From Struthio camelus (taxonomy: Eukaryota > Chordata > Aves > Struthioniformes > Struthionidae), in NCBI RefSeq assembly GCF_040807025.1, contig NC_090952.1, positions 4,170,001 through 4,234,000 of the forward strand: 64,000 nucleotides of DNA, given 5' to 3'. Positions 1 to 13,900 of this stretch are shown here, piece after piece; position 1 is the stretch's first letter; the number at the start of each line of letters is the position of its first letter. Under the pieces are notes generated by a model, which did not search any database, was not told the DNA's origin, and saw only the letters and a list, made by a program, of their open reading frames with translations. The translations under genes and the position numbers were made by a program.

Positions 1-3000
1 AGGATGGCTAGGAGCCACACAAACAGCTTCCTTCACCTCTGTGAGGAGAAGAGGCAGGGAAGCATGGCCTGGGAACTGCATGGCTGCCAGCCCCATCTAC
101 CAAGTGGGACCTGTGCTCTGGCCCTGCTGCTAGATAGGAAAAGTGTCGGCAGCTGCACCAGCTCCTAGCAGGCAGTCCATGCTTGCCCGTGTGGAGGTGA
201 ATCTGCTCTCAACATCCCACCCACTATCAGTGGGAAATGAACCCACATATCCATTTCTAAAGCTTCATCTTCTGCAGACAATGCCTTGCAACTGCTCTTG
301 AAGCACGTTATCTCAGGGGGCTGTTCTGTGACCTGTTTTGTGCAGTGTATTTTAAACTCCAGGATGAAGTCAAACATCAGTGAGGACACTGGAAAGCAGG
401 AGTTTGGACAACCTATCTAAGTCCCATCAGGGTTCCCTCAGGGTTTTGCCCATTTGATGCCAATTCAGTAACCCCAGGGGAAAGCAGTGGTAGATGGAGT
501 GAAGCCATTTGCAGGCCAATTTCCTTGCTAACTAGCAGCTGAAGGTATCAATAGTCTTTGCAAAAAGGACTGAAGCTCCAAAAGAGGAATTTGCTCTAGA
601 GGAACCAGGCAGCTCCTCCTAAGCACATGAAGACTGGCTTAGATGCTGCTCAGAGCAGGGAGCTGCACCATGGGATGAAAGGAAAAATAGCTCACAGGAA
701 ATGTAATTTGTTTAAGAGAATAAACTCATTTCCTAGTTGCACCTTCACAGTAGGCCTCCGGCTTGTGTGGAAGCCCCAGTGCTGCAGAGAGGGACAGCTC
801 ACTCCAGCTCCTTTGTGGAAGGATGCTGTTCCCACAGTGTGGCCTGTGTTTGGTACACCTCCTGGCAGAGGACACATAGCAAATGAACTGTAGAGGGAAA
901 GGCTCATGGCTTCATGATAACGCTTGATTTCTGACTGTCCAGAAAAGCAACAGGAAAGCAGAAGTTCAGAGACCAAGCAGGAAAATGATGAAATTTTGGA
1001 GGATCTGGTGGAATTGAAAGAAGTCAAGTAGTTGCAGGCAAGAATAACATCCCTAGAAACCTTTGGACACTGGAATGCTCAAGCTTCTCTGGGACAGTTA
1101 CACTGGCCTAAAACTCACTCTAAAGAAGACAGTAAACTGATCAAAATAAGAAAACACTAACACTCAGAGCAGTCAGGTGGAGGTTATGGTCTGCTTTTCT
1201 GCTAGACCAAAACCAGCCACCCTTTCAAAAGGATGCAAATGATTTTTAAACCAGTATTTCTTATTCTCAAATGTCATGAAAAAAAAAAATGAGAAAAATG
1301 AGAAAAAGTCACTCATGAGAAAAAGTCATGAGAAAAAGTCACTACATTCCTTTGCTCAAGTTTCCTCTGGGATAAACCCATGTGAGGGTCCTGAGCATCA
1401 GCATGTTTTCACTGGTGTAAAGAGGGCCCTATAGGGGCTGAAGAGCCATCCCTCCTCTGAGCATGCATGGCATTGCAGCTGGGGGTCACCACAGCAAATA
1501 GTGTCTATAGAAACAGTGTTTGGAGGAAGGGGAGGAATGGAGCGTGTGCGTATTAGACCAGCAGGTAAGCCCGGCCTGAGGGGATGCATTCAGCAAATTC
1601 GCCTGTACCTCTCCTGCGCCCTTTTCCTCCTGTCTTTCAAGATCCATCACAGAAGGGAATTTGGCCTGTTGATGCTACTTGCTCATTATTAATAAGAAAA
1701 TGAAAAGAAGATGTAGTCTGCATCTCACTGACAGCACTTAGAGCCTTGACTCCAGTGTGCCCCAGGGCCTGTGGATATTTGCTGCCTCTTCTTGGCATCA
1801 CTTGCTCTGACTGCAGCACCCCAGAGCCCTCAGAAAAGCTCTCTGAGAGCGTGGGCCCTCTTGCCACCAAGCTGGGTAGTCAGGCCATGCAGGGAGGGCT
1901 GTGAGTCCACCAGAGTTGTTCCTGGGTGGCTTCTGCCCAGGAGCCATTTTGGCATAAAGGTCATAAATCACTAGTATGCTTCCGGTGTTGGCTTCTGGCA
2001 AATAAGAATTGATTTGAAATGGATAAAATGGTGTATCAAATGTCCTAGGGGTGAGTTGGAGGGGAGATAATCGGAAAATAGCCACGAGGGCTGACCTGCT
2101 GTCATACTAATGGGTATGTCTACTGCCCTTCCACAGTCCATCATCCATGGCAGTTACAAGTCAAAACTAACACTGTCCTTTGAAGCATCTCCAGGATCAA
2201 CAGCTCAGAAGGTGCTTTTGTGGCTGCCCTGTGTGAGGACTGACTACTAAACGGACCGTGAATTTCATACTTTCCTTCTTGCTCCCCTGAGACGTCCCTT
2301 GCTGGGAGCAGAGCTGCACAGGGTGGCAGAAGAGGGGAGCCAGTTGGTTGTGCTCCCCCTTGCTTTCCTTCATCAGTATGAGGCTGGGGAGCGAGAGGGC
2401 TTAACAGCAATTTGTCTTGTCAACTGCACAGGAGCTGTTGTGCTGAGCCAACACAATGAGCGGCCCTGTGTCAGGTGGAGTTACGCAAGGCACAGGGAGG
2501 AATGACAGTGATGGACAAGGCAGTAGGGGCAGACTGGATGTCCCTCACCAACGGATGGTGCTACTCCAGGCCCAGGCTGGCTGTGCTGACCCATCTCAGG
2601 CCTCTCCACAATTGCCTTGTAACTCCAACCTCTGAACAGCTCTGGGTGATTTTTCCCCCTTGTCTTTTAAAAATAGAAAGGTGGGTGATTTTAGAACAGA
2701 AGAAAAGGAAAACCAGGATAGCCTCTGCAGAAAAAAAATTAAACTAGGCTCATCCTAGGATGCTCAGAGGCAAATCTTTATCGAGAAGAAAAAGGGGCAG
2801 CTCTACCAGTGCTCGGGCGCTGCCAAGAGGAAAAGGGCTGGGGCTTGGCCCAGCAAGCCCAGAGAGCAGTGACGCCCCGCCACGGCCGTGGAGGGCACAG
2901 TGCATTCAGCTGCCTTCAAAAACTAGGGAGCTCAGAGAAAAGAGGTCTGGAGAAACCTGTAGCCATGTGCTTCCCCTCCTCAGCAAAGACCAAGCAGGAA

Positions 3001-6000
3001 TGAGGGGAAGTCTCTGTTCTTTGCTTCCTTCTCCAGAGAGCACCTCTTCCTCTGCTGCAGCCTGGCACCCCGGGCTGGGGGAAGGCAGAGCCTGCAGCTC
3101 TCCCAGGCAGACTTTCCTCATTGGTTTCCCTTCCAGCCCTCCAGTCTTTTCTTGGGAGGATGGAGTTGCAGAGCCATCACAGCATGATGATGGAAAAAAT
3201 AGCTCTGTCCTGGGTTTTCAAACCCCCTCCTCCCTGGGTGAGTCAGTGTGGGGCTGCTTTATGGGATGCAGCTGGGCATCCAGGTACAGAGGTGATGCCA
3301 CTGAGGGCTGCTGAATGCCTGGCCATGGAAGTGTAGCTGGCATGGGATGGGGGGTGTCAGTCTTGTGGGGGGTCTGTGTTGATCCCTGTAATAAAGGATA
3401 CCAGAGGGCTAGACATGGGCAGATGTTTGGGGCAGAGGAGGAGGCTTGGGCTAGCACAGCTTTTCCAGGGAGGTGCGGGCTTTTAGCCCTAACTCTCTGA
3501 GACTTTGCAGGGAGTTGACTGCACAAGATGTTACACACCCAAAGCTGCTTAGAAGCCCCCATATTTCTTCCCTTGGTGAAACAGCATGAAACATGATGGG
3601 AGGAGGGAGGCAATGAGCATGTCTGGGGCACTGCTGACACTGGCTAGATTTGCTCAACACCCACCCAGTCCTCTGTGGCCTGCCCACAATTCCTATGCCT
3701 ACCCAGAAAATCGGAAAGTAGTCTTGGGGTTGGCTAAACCTCTCACAGGACTAAGTATGAAGGATCAAGCCTCCTCTTGACGGCACCAGGCGGGGAGACA
3801 CACACCTGCCTGCTGCCCCAAGGACTACTGCTAGGTGGGATGGCTGGATTATGCTCCCTGGAGAAGACATGTCTGGGACTGCAGCTTCGCCATTGCAGGG
3901 CTTTCTCCAGTGGGACATGCCTGCACAAGGCCTACCACAGCAGCTGAGCAGTGGTTATGCCAGCTAGCCATACCCCAGGCCCTTCCCAGCATTTGAAGAT
4001 GACAAGGGGGGAAGTATGAGAAATTATTAACAGGCTCTTGGGAACTGCCACCCCTAGGTCCAAAGGCAATGTAGGGAGCTGCCTCACTCCCTCCCCATCC
4101 TTGCCAAGTTAATTTGGCATTTGCTGAAAGCTCTGCCAGGCCCCAAGAAGATGTTGCGCACTGGTACACGCTTGAAGCCAGTGCACTCACACGAGCACTG
4201 GCTCGCTGGCAGCACCCATCCCAGGATAGCCTTGATTTATGGTTGTCACCACTGATGCCAGCAGTGGTGTCTCAGGGGACAGACTGCAGCCTGGGAGACA
4301 TGTGGGGTGCCATGACTTCAATAAATCTGTGTCCTGAAGAGTCGGAGAACGAGATATGGCATCAATTGGTCTGCTAACTTGTCAGAGGGGCTTTTCAGTG
4401 CTAAATTAAGATTTAGGGGAAGTCCTGACTAAGCTGCTGCTTTGTTTTCTGTTTCTCTTCCCTATGAAACCCCCTTAAACCTTCTGCAGCCATTATAGTA
4501 ACCTTGTATATCATTTTCCTTTTTGCCCCAGGCATCCTAGGGGGGAAAGTGGACTGTAAGGAGGGAATTTAAGACCTGAGTTGCATTCACCAAGAAAATA
4601 CACTTGCCTGAATTCAGCCTTGCGAAGCTCAGTGTCTGGCAACTATCCTTGTGGCCACAGCTTCAGCAAGGGGATGGGAGAGACTTTCTTCTGCTAAGCC
4701 AACAGATAATCCTCTCTGACAAACACTTATTTCCAATTACATCCCTCTGCAAGCAAGGCCCTGAAGTGCGGCGCCAGTGCAGACCCGCACATAGCGCTGG
4801 TGGGGGTGCGTCAGGCGGCCGTACCAGTGGGGAACCAGCTCTTCTGGACAGACGCCGTGGTCCTTTCAGACCCTGAGCTGTCTCAGTAGAAGAGGAGTGA
4901 AGACTGCACAGCTCACAGCGGTTTGCTGCCCAGGGCTTGAAAGGCTGCTTGGAGAACTGCCCTTAACACCGCGACACAGTGGCACGCAGCGGCGTTGCTC
5001 TTCTCCCACTTGCTTGTAACATGATAGCGTGCCCAGGGCCACATCCTGTCCCAGGGCCTCTCTGCCACTACGCGCTTATCCAGTATTCAGCTGTCAGCCT
5101 TGGCTCCTCTCTTTCTATTCCCTGCATGTTTGCTGCAAATGTTTTGAACAAGAGTGTTGAAATGTTCCAGAGGAAGTATTTGAAAAATTGCTTAACAGAG
5201 GAAAAAACATTTCCAGCGAATAATCCCCTTGGGCTGACCTAAGGAGCCATCCCATCCCTCCCTATCCGCCCACATGTGGGCACTCACACAGGCTCCCAGA
5301 GCCATCCAGCGTCTGTTTCACAACTGCAGTTCAAAGGAAAAAATGAAGTCGCTGCTCTCTTTCATTTCAACACTCCAGCCTGCTTTTCCTGAGCTGAGAC
5401 TTATCTGGGTTTCAAGAAGCACACGTGCGCCTGCCCTGCTCCTTCATACCAACCACACCGTTCCCCAGACGTATGCGACCGCCACGAAAGCTAACCCAGC
5501 ACCCAGAGCTGGGTGCTGCCAGGCTCCCCAGGGCGAGTGGAGCGGGCACGACACCCTGCCTCTGCCCAAGCCCAAGCCTCCTCGGCACCCTCCCTGCCAG
5601 GCTCCGGACATCCCTTGTGCCCAGGCTCTGAGAACAGGCAGGTGTATTCAGGAAGATTAGCCCGTCTTTACGGCAAGCAACCCTCAGTTTGGCGCTCCTC
5701 TCCAGACTCTGAAACATGAAGACACTCACAAACTTCCACCGCCCCAAACCAGCTGGTGATTAACACTGACTTGGGAAAAGACAGGCTACAGCCCGCCTGC
5801 CTGGGATGAGTCCACAGGCAACAGCTAATAAGCAAACTTGCCTCGGGGAACTCACCTTCACAAAAAGCTCGATCTCCGGCTCCTTTGTGGGGCTGTGCTG
5901 CTGATTCTCCATCCTGGTGGAATGGGGAAACCGTTGGCTGCTCACTGTTGAGGCGAGTTGATCTGTTCTCTGCTAAGCGTTCTGGGGCGAACTGGCAGGG

Positions 6001-9000
6001 AGCCTTTCTGAGGGCAGATGTCTTGAACACCTCTGTTGCGCTCGCTCCTCTGCGGAGTGCTGTGGCTTGCCTTTTCCTTCCTTTTGAAATGGGGAGGAGC
6101 AATGGGGTGTATGCCGCGACCTGCTAGAGGGGAGGGGGGAACTACAGAGGCCTCCCAGCCGCCGTGACTCAGCAGCAGTCTATCTATCTGGACGCATTCA
6201 CGGGTCCCGTTCCAGTCTATCAAACCAGTCCAGGCGCTGCCCTGGAGACTCCAAGCAGTGGGCTCGTGGCCCAGAAAGACCCATCACTGCTGCTGTAATC
6301 TCCGAGCTGGGAGAGTGGGTTTTTTGCACAGGAAACAGGCAGAAAGCATCTTGCACTCCAGTTCTCCAAGTGGACTGGCCTGCAGGGGAAGGTCTTCACC
6401 TTTTCCATCTTCCCCTCCATGTGCCTGGCTACCCGGGTGCCCTCTGGCTCCCGGCTGGGGGAACGCCGTGCTCCTGCAGAGAGGGGGATCTGCCTTCTTC
6501 TGGAAGGCACAGCTTTGCCATGCAGCGTGTCCCCTCCTTCCCGGCTTGGAGTCACCAGGACCTATCACATCCTTCCAGTAATGCTTCAAGGATGCCAGTG
6601 GTATCACTTGGCCGCTGTGTGCACAGCGGGGCTGGGGGATCTGAACAAATTCCAGCTCTGACCTCCAGCCCCTCTCTCCTTGGAGCAGATTGACCTGAAT
6701 TTGCCACCGTTTCCCTCGTACTGTCATATGAGTTCCCACTGATTTTTGATGTAGGCACAACTGCAGCTGCCAGGAGGGAGAAGACAGCTCCTCCCCGTGT
6801 CCACCACCCAGTACAAGGAGGGTGCTTGAGCAAAGGAACAATTTAGGGAAAGACAGAGGCCAAGCAGGGCAGTTTGGCTGCCTGCCACCAACTCTTTGCA
6901 GCTTTGAGGGCTGCCAGGGTAAAGATTTTTGGCAGGAACCGATTGCAAAATATCCAGGGAGAGAAAGTACAGAGCCTGGAGTATGTTAGGGCCCAGTGGG
7001 GAATCCCGGAGCTCTGCAGGCAGCAGCCCAGCTGGGGCAGTGCGTTGCAGAGTGATGGGAAAGGGTGGCTCCAGGCCTGACCCTCGTCAGGGCCCCGTTC
7101 CTGGAACTTGGGCCACTTCACAGGAAAGATGACTGATTTGTTTTCCTCTCCAGGATGGGAGGGAAATGACAGCCATCAGACCTGAATGGCTCCATCTCAG
7201 CTGAGACAGGCCTCCCAGCACCCACAGGTTTAAGGCAAGCAGAGCCACAGTCCTTACCCTCCATGCCCTAACTTGAGGAGGAGGGTTGAGGACGAGAGAG
7301 AGAGAAGAAGGAGGGGGTGAAGCCTGCTCCATCCAGGAAGGGTGGTGCTGGTACAGCTAGCTGTCCTGGAGAGCAGTGAAGGTTTTATCCTGCGTCAGCT
7401 GTCCATGGCAGGCGGATAACCCCTCCTCCAGGTGCAGAGCTGTGGCTAAGCAGCACTGGCAGAGACGGGCTTCACTTTCTTTCTGTGTTTCTTATTGGTG
7501 CCTGACTGTGGTTCCCTTGTCTCATAAACGTGATCTAGGGCGAGTCCTATCTCAAGCCTTGGTACTGTGTAGCTGATACCAAGTACATATTACATAAAAG
7601 GTGGAGGCACCTTTATTGCCTGAAGAGTAGGTCAGCCCCCAGCTTGGGTGAGTTCAGGCTTTTCTGAAAATAGTCAAACCCTGGTGCGAACATCCATCCT
7701 GAGGGAAAGTGGCTGGCAAATGATTTTGCAGACTTCCAGAGGGAGATATTTCTGGGACCTCCTGCTGCCAAGCACAGAGAGGTACTCAGCAGGTACCTGT
7801 GAAGGGCTGAGAGGAGGGGATTTTTCCTTCTACCCCAACAGTGCTTTTTGAGAGCCTGAAACTCTGCAGTGTCTCCCACTGCACAAATCCTTTCCACGGG
7901 GAGGGAAAAAGGAGCTATTTCTTGTGCTATCTCCTGACCAGAACGCTGAGCTGGGAAGGTGCTCTGCAGGGAAGGTGCTCTGTAGGATTAATTGTCACTG
8001 CTTATGACACCAACTTTGCAAAGGCTCCTATGCACCAGGATTCAGCCTGCTTCTCCCTTCTCATCCCTTGCACAGGCTGGAGTGTGGCTTGGCATGACTG
8101 CTGAAGGTAGGAGACGGGAGGACAGCGGGCAGCACACGGGCGAAGCAAGAGCAGGAACAGGGCAACTTTAATCCTAAAGGAAGGCTCATGCATAAGACAA
8201 GGATGCCAGGATGATGCTAACTGAACCAGTCAATTCATCGCAGCCCACAGATTCAAGGGTAAGAAAGCTGCAGAGGCACTGTGCTCATGGCATGAGTCCT
8301 GCAGCTGCTTTTCATGCATCTTCTCATTCCCTTTCCCTGCCTGCACTGCACGGTCTGGGGAGCCCAGCCTGCAGCAGGGCTCTGTGGAGGGAGCAGATAA
8401 AGAGCAGCTCTCTGGCCTCCGAGATGGAGATGGAGCAATTGCCAGCAGTGGAAATGCTATGGCATAGGAACACCTTAAGCTGACCTGAGAGCTGGAAGAG
8501 GGGTTACAGGTAGAGGCACTCAAGGAGGGAGAGCAGTGAGCTGCAGGAGCAAAGAAGGGGTCTTTCTGTCAAGCCAGGAGACGTGGCAGTGTATCTGTGG
8601 CTGGAGGTGCAGGATTTCTCCAGCCACAGATACACTGCCACATCTCCTGGCTTGGCAGAAAGATCCCTTCATCACCAGTGGTGGCAGATGTGGTGTAGTT
8701 AGAGAAGGAGGAGGTCTGCACAACCGGGAGCAGCACCCAGAGGGGATGCTCAGGGAAAAGCAAGTGCACAGGCCTGGGAGAACACCGACTATTAAGCAGG
8801 AAATTTCCCACAGCATGGCTGGGGCTTTCCGTGTGTCCCTACTGCTCTTTTCCCAGGAGTGCTGGGATGTCACCAGAGCCGTGCAGGGCCCCTGTGCCAG
8901 GTGCTGCTCAGAGGCCAAAGCAAGCCATACTTCAGGGATGCTGATGGTGGTAGGGAAGTGAGTTCTTGTTTCTGCAGGACCTGAATGAACCAGGACCCTC

Positions 9001-10600
9001 ATGTGCAACCTATCATTGCCATACACCACCCAGACATCACTTTAAAGCTGGGCAGCCAAGCCTGGGTAAGGAGCCAGCCCCAAGAGCAATGCATTGAGCA
9101 GAGCAGTGTGAGACAGATAGGTTTTGGGTCCCTTTCTAGCCCAGCTGTGTGGCCGGTGAGTCATGGCCGCAGGCAGGAATGCACCACGCTGCAAAAGGGA
9201 TGGGGAAGCAGGGGAGCGGTTTCTTGGGGTCTGGGTACCTTGTGAGCATGTGTCATGAGGTGCTGGGGACCCTGCCAGGCCTCACCAGCCACAGCCAAAG
9301 GACAGCCAGAAACATTCACAGTGACTGGACTTGGGAATATAACCTGGTTTTACGGGCTTCTGGCCCAAGGGGACCGAAACAGCACTGCAGGACCAGCAAG
9401 TGAAAGCAGACATGGATTTGTCCAGGGCAGATAATACCAGATTGAAGTATCAGTTATTCTACAGCTTGATTTTTATAAGCATTTGACCCCATTTCACATG
9501 ACTTTCTTGTAAGTAAGTGGGGCAATGAATGAAACAACAGCATTGTGCATGCAAAGTGGGTCCACAGTCCCACTTTTGACTGCAGCATGGGCTGCATGAA
9601 AAGCATGGGCATGCAGGACTGCTGCAAAAGCGCAGGCTGCCCGTGGTTGGCATAAAAAGCTCCAGCAGAGGCTGGAGCAGTCCATGAAGAGGAAGCACGT
9701 AGGAGATTTCTGGGCTTTGTGCTGCACACTACCATGAGCAGGGGCAGTGTTTCCCTGCTTTCCAGGGCACCGTAGCCACAGCACTCTTAGCATGAGCTCA
9801 GGACCCATCTCACCCACAGCTCCTGCTCCGGACCCAGGCAGACGATGTTTGCTCGCCTTTGCTGCTTCCCTGCCCTGTTGCCGCCCTGCTTTGAATGCTG
9901 CCTGGTCTTGAGCTCTGCAGAGAATCCGTGCCAGCGCTCACTCCGCTGGCTGACACTACAGCGCTGTCTTTCTCTGCTGACCTCAGGCTCAGACCAGATG
10001 GGTCTATGGACTGGGGATGAGAACATCTCCAAGCCCCCAGCTGAGGGAGCAGGCAGATATTTAATTCCTGCAGTATCTGAGCAATGCCCCTGCTCCTCAT
10101 GAACACTCTGCTGTCAAACACCCTGAGATACATTTGCTTTCCCCGTGCAGACAGGGTGGGAAGAAGGACCACGGTAGAGGTATCGCTGCAGGAAGTATCC
10201 TTGCCTGGGCTGTCTGATGCAGGGCAGGTGTTTGTCTTTTCCACCAGCAGACATCTCTCTGTGGGAGGCAGTCCGGGCAGCCCTTCCCTTCCACATAAAA
10301 TGGTGAACAGCCAGACAGTTGCTGAGATGGAGATTACAGTGTGTGTGTGCGTCCTGATTTCTGCCTGAACGTCTCTGCGAGAAAGGGAAGTGATACACTA
10401 GAAGTCTTGCCAGTCCCCGTACCTTTGCTTGGGGGGATGGAGGAGGAGGAAGAGAAGGGGCTGCCAGTTTCCCCAGTGGTAGTAGCTGTTCACATGCTGC
10501 ACCAAGGCACAGCACCCACTTCTGTTTGCTGCAGAGCACCTCCCTCTACACCTCCCCCGCAGAGGGGTCATCCCCATGCTGAGAGCATCCCAGCTGTCTA
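1..10600. other. Upstream intergenic region without a recognised gene
   Basis: I read both strands and found no exon with protein-like composition bounded by good splice sites, and no RNA gene. Open frames here are short, cysteine/serine/proline-rich and typical of non-coding GC-rich DNA. Local features are an A-rich patch near 1278-1345 with a repeated catgagaaaaagt motif, a 17-bp tandem duplication near 7948-7983, a CpG-rich patch near 4765-4870 with no recognisable product, and the hairpin listed separately. Regulatory DNA for the downstream EVA1C-like gene may lie here, but nothing shows it directly. Confidence 0.6.
8554..8670. repeat. 117-bp near-perfect inverted repeat (hairpin)
   Basis: The left arm is 8554-8605 and the right arm 8619-8670, each 52 bp, separated by a 13-nt loop at 8606-8618. 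I count 49 of 52 positions complementary; the differences are at 8560, 8569 and 8582. A transcript of either strand would fold into one long stem. It could be a recent inverted duplication, a small MITE-like relic or a hairpin RNA precursor. No terminal target-site duplication was obvious. Confidence 0.85.
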
Positions 10601-10643
10601 AAGCAGCCTCTGTCCCTGGCCGGCATGCAAAATGAGCATGTAC

Positions 10644-10676
10644 GTTCACACACAAGCGCGCGCTCACACACACATG
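10644..10676. repeat. Alternating purine-pyrimidine tract (CA/CG), potential Z-DNA
   Basis: A run of CA repeats interrupted by a CGCGCG core and followed by more CA repeats lies about 150-180 bp upstream of the start codon of the EVA1C-like gene. Such tracts are known to favour left-handed DNA under negative supercoiling. A promoter role is inferred from position only. Confidence 0.6.
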
Positions 10677-10825
10677 TCCTCCCGGCTCCCAGAAGCCTTG
10701 GCAAGGCAAAGAAGTGAGCCTTTGTCAGCTCGCAGTGCCAGCCCCTGACCCTGAGCGCCAGCTGCCGCGAGGGACGAGCAAACCCTCTCCGGCAGGACCC
10801 AGCGCCGACCGGAGGCAGTTACAGC

Positions 10826-10931
10826 ATGGCTGCAGCCCGGCAGCTTCGGGGTTCTCAGCTCATGGGGCTGGGGGCAGCCCTGGCCCTCCTGTGCCTCTCT
10901 GCCAGGGTCAAGGCAGCCCCTGAGTTTTCGG
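10826..10931 (+). other. EVA1C-like: EVA1C-like exon 1: signal peptide exon
   Basis: The first ATG is followed by a short basic stretch (RQLRG) and a leucine/alanine-rich core (GAALALLCLSA), a typical secretory signal. The exon ends in phase 1 at a strong donor (g|gtgagt), and exon 2 completes the glycine codon. Intron 1 is about 5.1 kb, the longest of the gene. Confidence 0.85.
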
Positions 10932-13900
10932 GTGAGTCGGGGTGACGGCCAGGGAGCTCCGGGGTGCAGCCGCTGGCAGCCGGGCGATGTGGCTGGAGAG
11001 GGTGGGGATGGGAGGACAGCTTCCTCGAATTGTGTGCGCCGGCCAGGCTCTCCGTCCTGGCCAGGGAGGGGACGTGGGATGTGGAGGGCAGCCTGGGACC
11101 ACGCTCACTTGAGGGGAGGATGAAGTGAGGCCTGTGTTTGGTTTTGGTGGGATGGGGAACAAGTGAGGCACAATCCCGACTGTGTTGAATTCTCCAGAAA
11201 GGCTTTTTTTATCCCTGCGTCAGACCTGGGATCCAAAAGCGCCTCGTGCACATGTGTTAGGCTTTCCTAAAGTGCTGCAAGGGATCAGCTGGCCCTGCGG
11301 CTGCTCTCACTGGGAGAGTCTGAAGGCAGAAATGCCGAACAGAAGACAAATGTTAAGAAAATAGCAGAGCTTTTCTGAGACCCTCGACTGTCCCCTTTCC
11401 CTGCTGAGGTGGGTATGCCCTTAATATTGGGTGATGCATGAGACGCAGAGATGAAGCCTCCTGGAGCGCTCATGACCATGTTGTGAGCTGCGTTTTGCTG
11501 CTGTGAGGTGGAGAGGGAAGAGATGGGCTGAAGCTGTGCGTGGTCCCCAGCCAGAGCAGACTCCCGCAGTCCCTGGCCAGAGCCATTCCCTGTATCAGCA
11601 GCCTGCTGGGTGCTCTGCCCGCAGGGCAGAGCAGTGGTCGAATCTGCTTCCCTTTGAGCAGTGAGTCTCACAGATGCAGCCGAGGCAGAGAGGTGGGGTC
11701 TATGCTCCCCCTGCGCAGGGGGCCGCTGGAACGGGCACGCTGGAGCTGAGTGCCGAGGGGCTGCCTTTCTTGGGCAGGCGCTAGCCCAGTCCGGCTGCCA
11801 AAGCCCACAGGATCCAGGCTGGGCTAGAAACGACCACACGCTCTTTTCTCCAGCGTAGTCCAGAAGCTGCTGGCCGCAAGACGGTTTGAAAGAAACCGTT
11901 CATCTGGGTGGAGAATGAAACCGGATGTGTGGGGGGTATTTTTGGACTTAACAGCCTGTTGAAGGCTGGCTGCTGCATTCACCTTCCACTCCACGCTGCC
12001 TTGCTCAAGAGGCGTAAAAGCATGACAAGATGTCGTTGAGCACGACAGGGAGGGCTGCAGGAGGAGAGGATATGATTTCATCTAGGCACAGTTAACTTCA
12101 TAACCACGGGACCAGGGACTGAGTCACCGGAACCATGAGGCAAAAATAATCATTTGCAAAATCTGACTGCAGCCTCTTTGCTATTGTTTTCCTTAAAATA
12201 AATGTCTGTGCAAGTGCTCGCAGCCTGAAAGTGGCACTTGTGGTGGTGCTGGGTAGAAACGGTGCAATGCACCCTCGCGCAGGGCCCACAGCAGTCCTAC
12301 ATCAGCACCATTTGAGCTCCTCATTTAAAATAAAAACTGCCAGTCCTGCAAACTGTGGCATGGCAGCAGAGGAGGAGTGCCTTCTGCAAGGCAGGCTGTG
12401 TTTTAACAGGAAGGGGGAGATCTGTCGAGCGCACCAAACTTGCAACTAAAAACCCTAAAATCGTGTCAAAGTCTTGAGGTCAGTAGAGAAAACCCGTCCC
12501 TGGCACCTGGGGAGAGCTGTTTAGAAGTTACAGCTCAGCGTGCACACCAGGGATTTGTGTCAGATATCTTTGTGACTTTGAGTCTTTATGATAAATTTAG
12601 ACAGTAGCTTTAAGCATCTCTCAGTGACAGTAAGCCAGAAATGACTTCTCCGCGGGAGCATCTTGCTATGAGCCCTGGAGGCACTGCGGGAGGGCTGCAA
12701 GGCTCAGTGGCCTTCTCCCTGTGCGACCATCAGCACTGTGGGCACGTCCGAGTGCTGATCCCTGGTCAGCAGCCTGATCCTCTCAGGGCTTTCCAGAGGA
12801 GGAGCAAAGTTCTGGAGACCCAGATTTGCTTCTCCTCCTGCAGAGAAGTGAGTTAGGACATAGCAGAGAGATAACAGCAGCTGAGAAAGGTCTCTTCTCC
12901 TCTTTTTCATCCCTCCACCCTCTTCATCATCACTGGAATTTGGCTCTCCAGCCAAGGAGAGTCCCAGGGCTCTCTTGGCCACCGAGTGCTTTGTCATTAT
13001 CTCCAGCCATCTCAGGGACAGATAGGGAGCTTTTGCTAGGCAGAAGTTGAGCCCAGGATGGCTCTGGAGCCTGCAGGAGGGCCCTGCTGCTGCAGGCTTA
13101 GGGCCACTGTGGAGGTAGCTGGGGGATGTAGCAGGAATCCAGTGGGACGACAGCAACCCAGGCAGGGCCTCGTGCGCTGTCTCAACCCCTGGAGTCCTTT
13201 AAGCTGTGGCATTGCAGGAGTATGAGACAACTGGAGGTGAGAGGCAGGATGGGCTTATCCTGTTCCCCTCTCTGTAAGCACTATGACTCGAGGGACTAGG
13301 CCAGCTATGTGCCCTCTAAGGAGCATCCTTGCTTCTCCCTCGGGCTTTGGCCCTGCTGAGACAGTTTATCCACTTGCTTCCACCCTCTTCCTCTTCTGCT
13401 TTTCGCTTTTCTCCTTTTTTTCTGGCTTGAAGATGAGCGTGCAAGGCCTTGCTCATGAAATGCTGCTGCCCTCCCGTGACAGGTGGCAGATGGTGGCTTT
13501 CTCACCTGGTGAATGCAAAGAGAAAAGGGTAGAGAAATATCAGCCGCTGGTTGTGTGTGAGGGAAAAATTAAACCTTGGGCAGGGGCAACTCCCAGCTGC
13601 ATGCCCTGGCTAGCTGTCAGGGATGGTGGCAGCTCCTCAGAGCAGCCCTGGCTCCTGATGTTGAAGGGCTAGTGTCAGCAGTGGTGCTGCAGGAAGGTGA
13701 AAAGGGCCCTTTGTGTGGCCGAGCCTGGCACTAGGGTTTCTGGACGGATACAGGGAGAAGCGCAATGCTGTGAACCGGCACCCAGAGTGCAGGAGCATCG
13801 CTTGGGGGCTGCTCCCTCCCCAGACAGCCCAGCTTGGCATGTACGCCACTCCAGCTTTGCCAGGCAGCAGTCACTGTACTGAGACCGATCGTGAACCTGC

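Noticed and set aside
4765-4870. CpG-rich patch considered as a promoter or exon
   Set aside because: Only about 100 bp, no splice sites or conserved frame, no gene downstream nearby.
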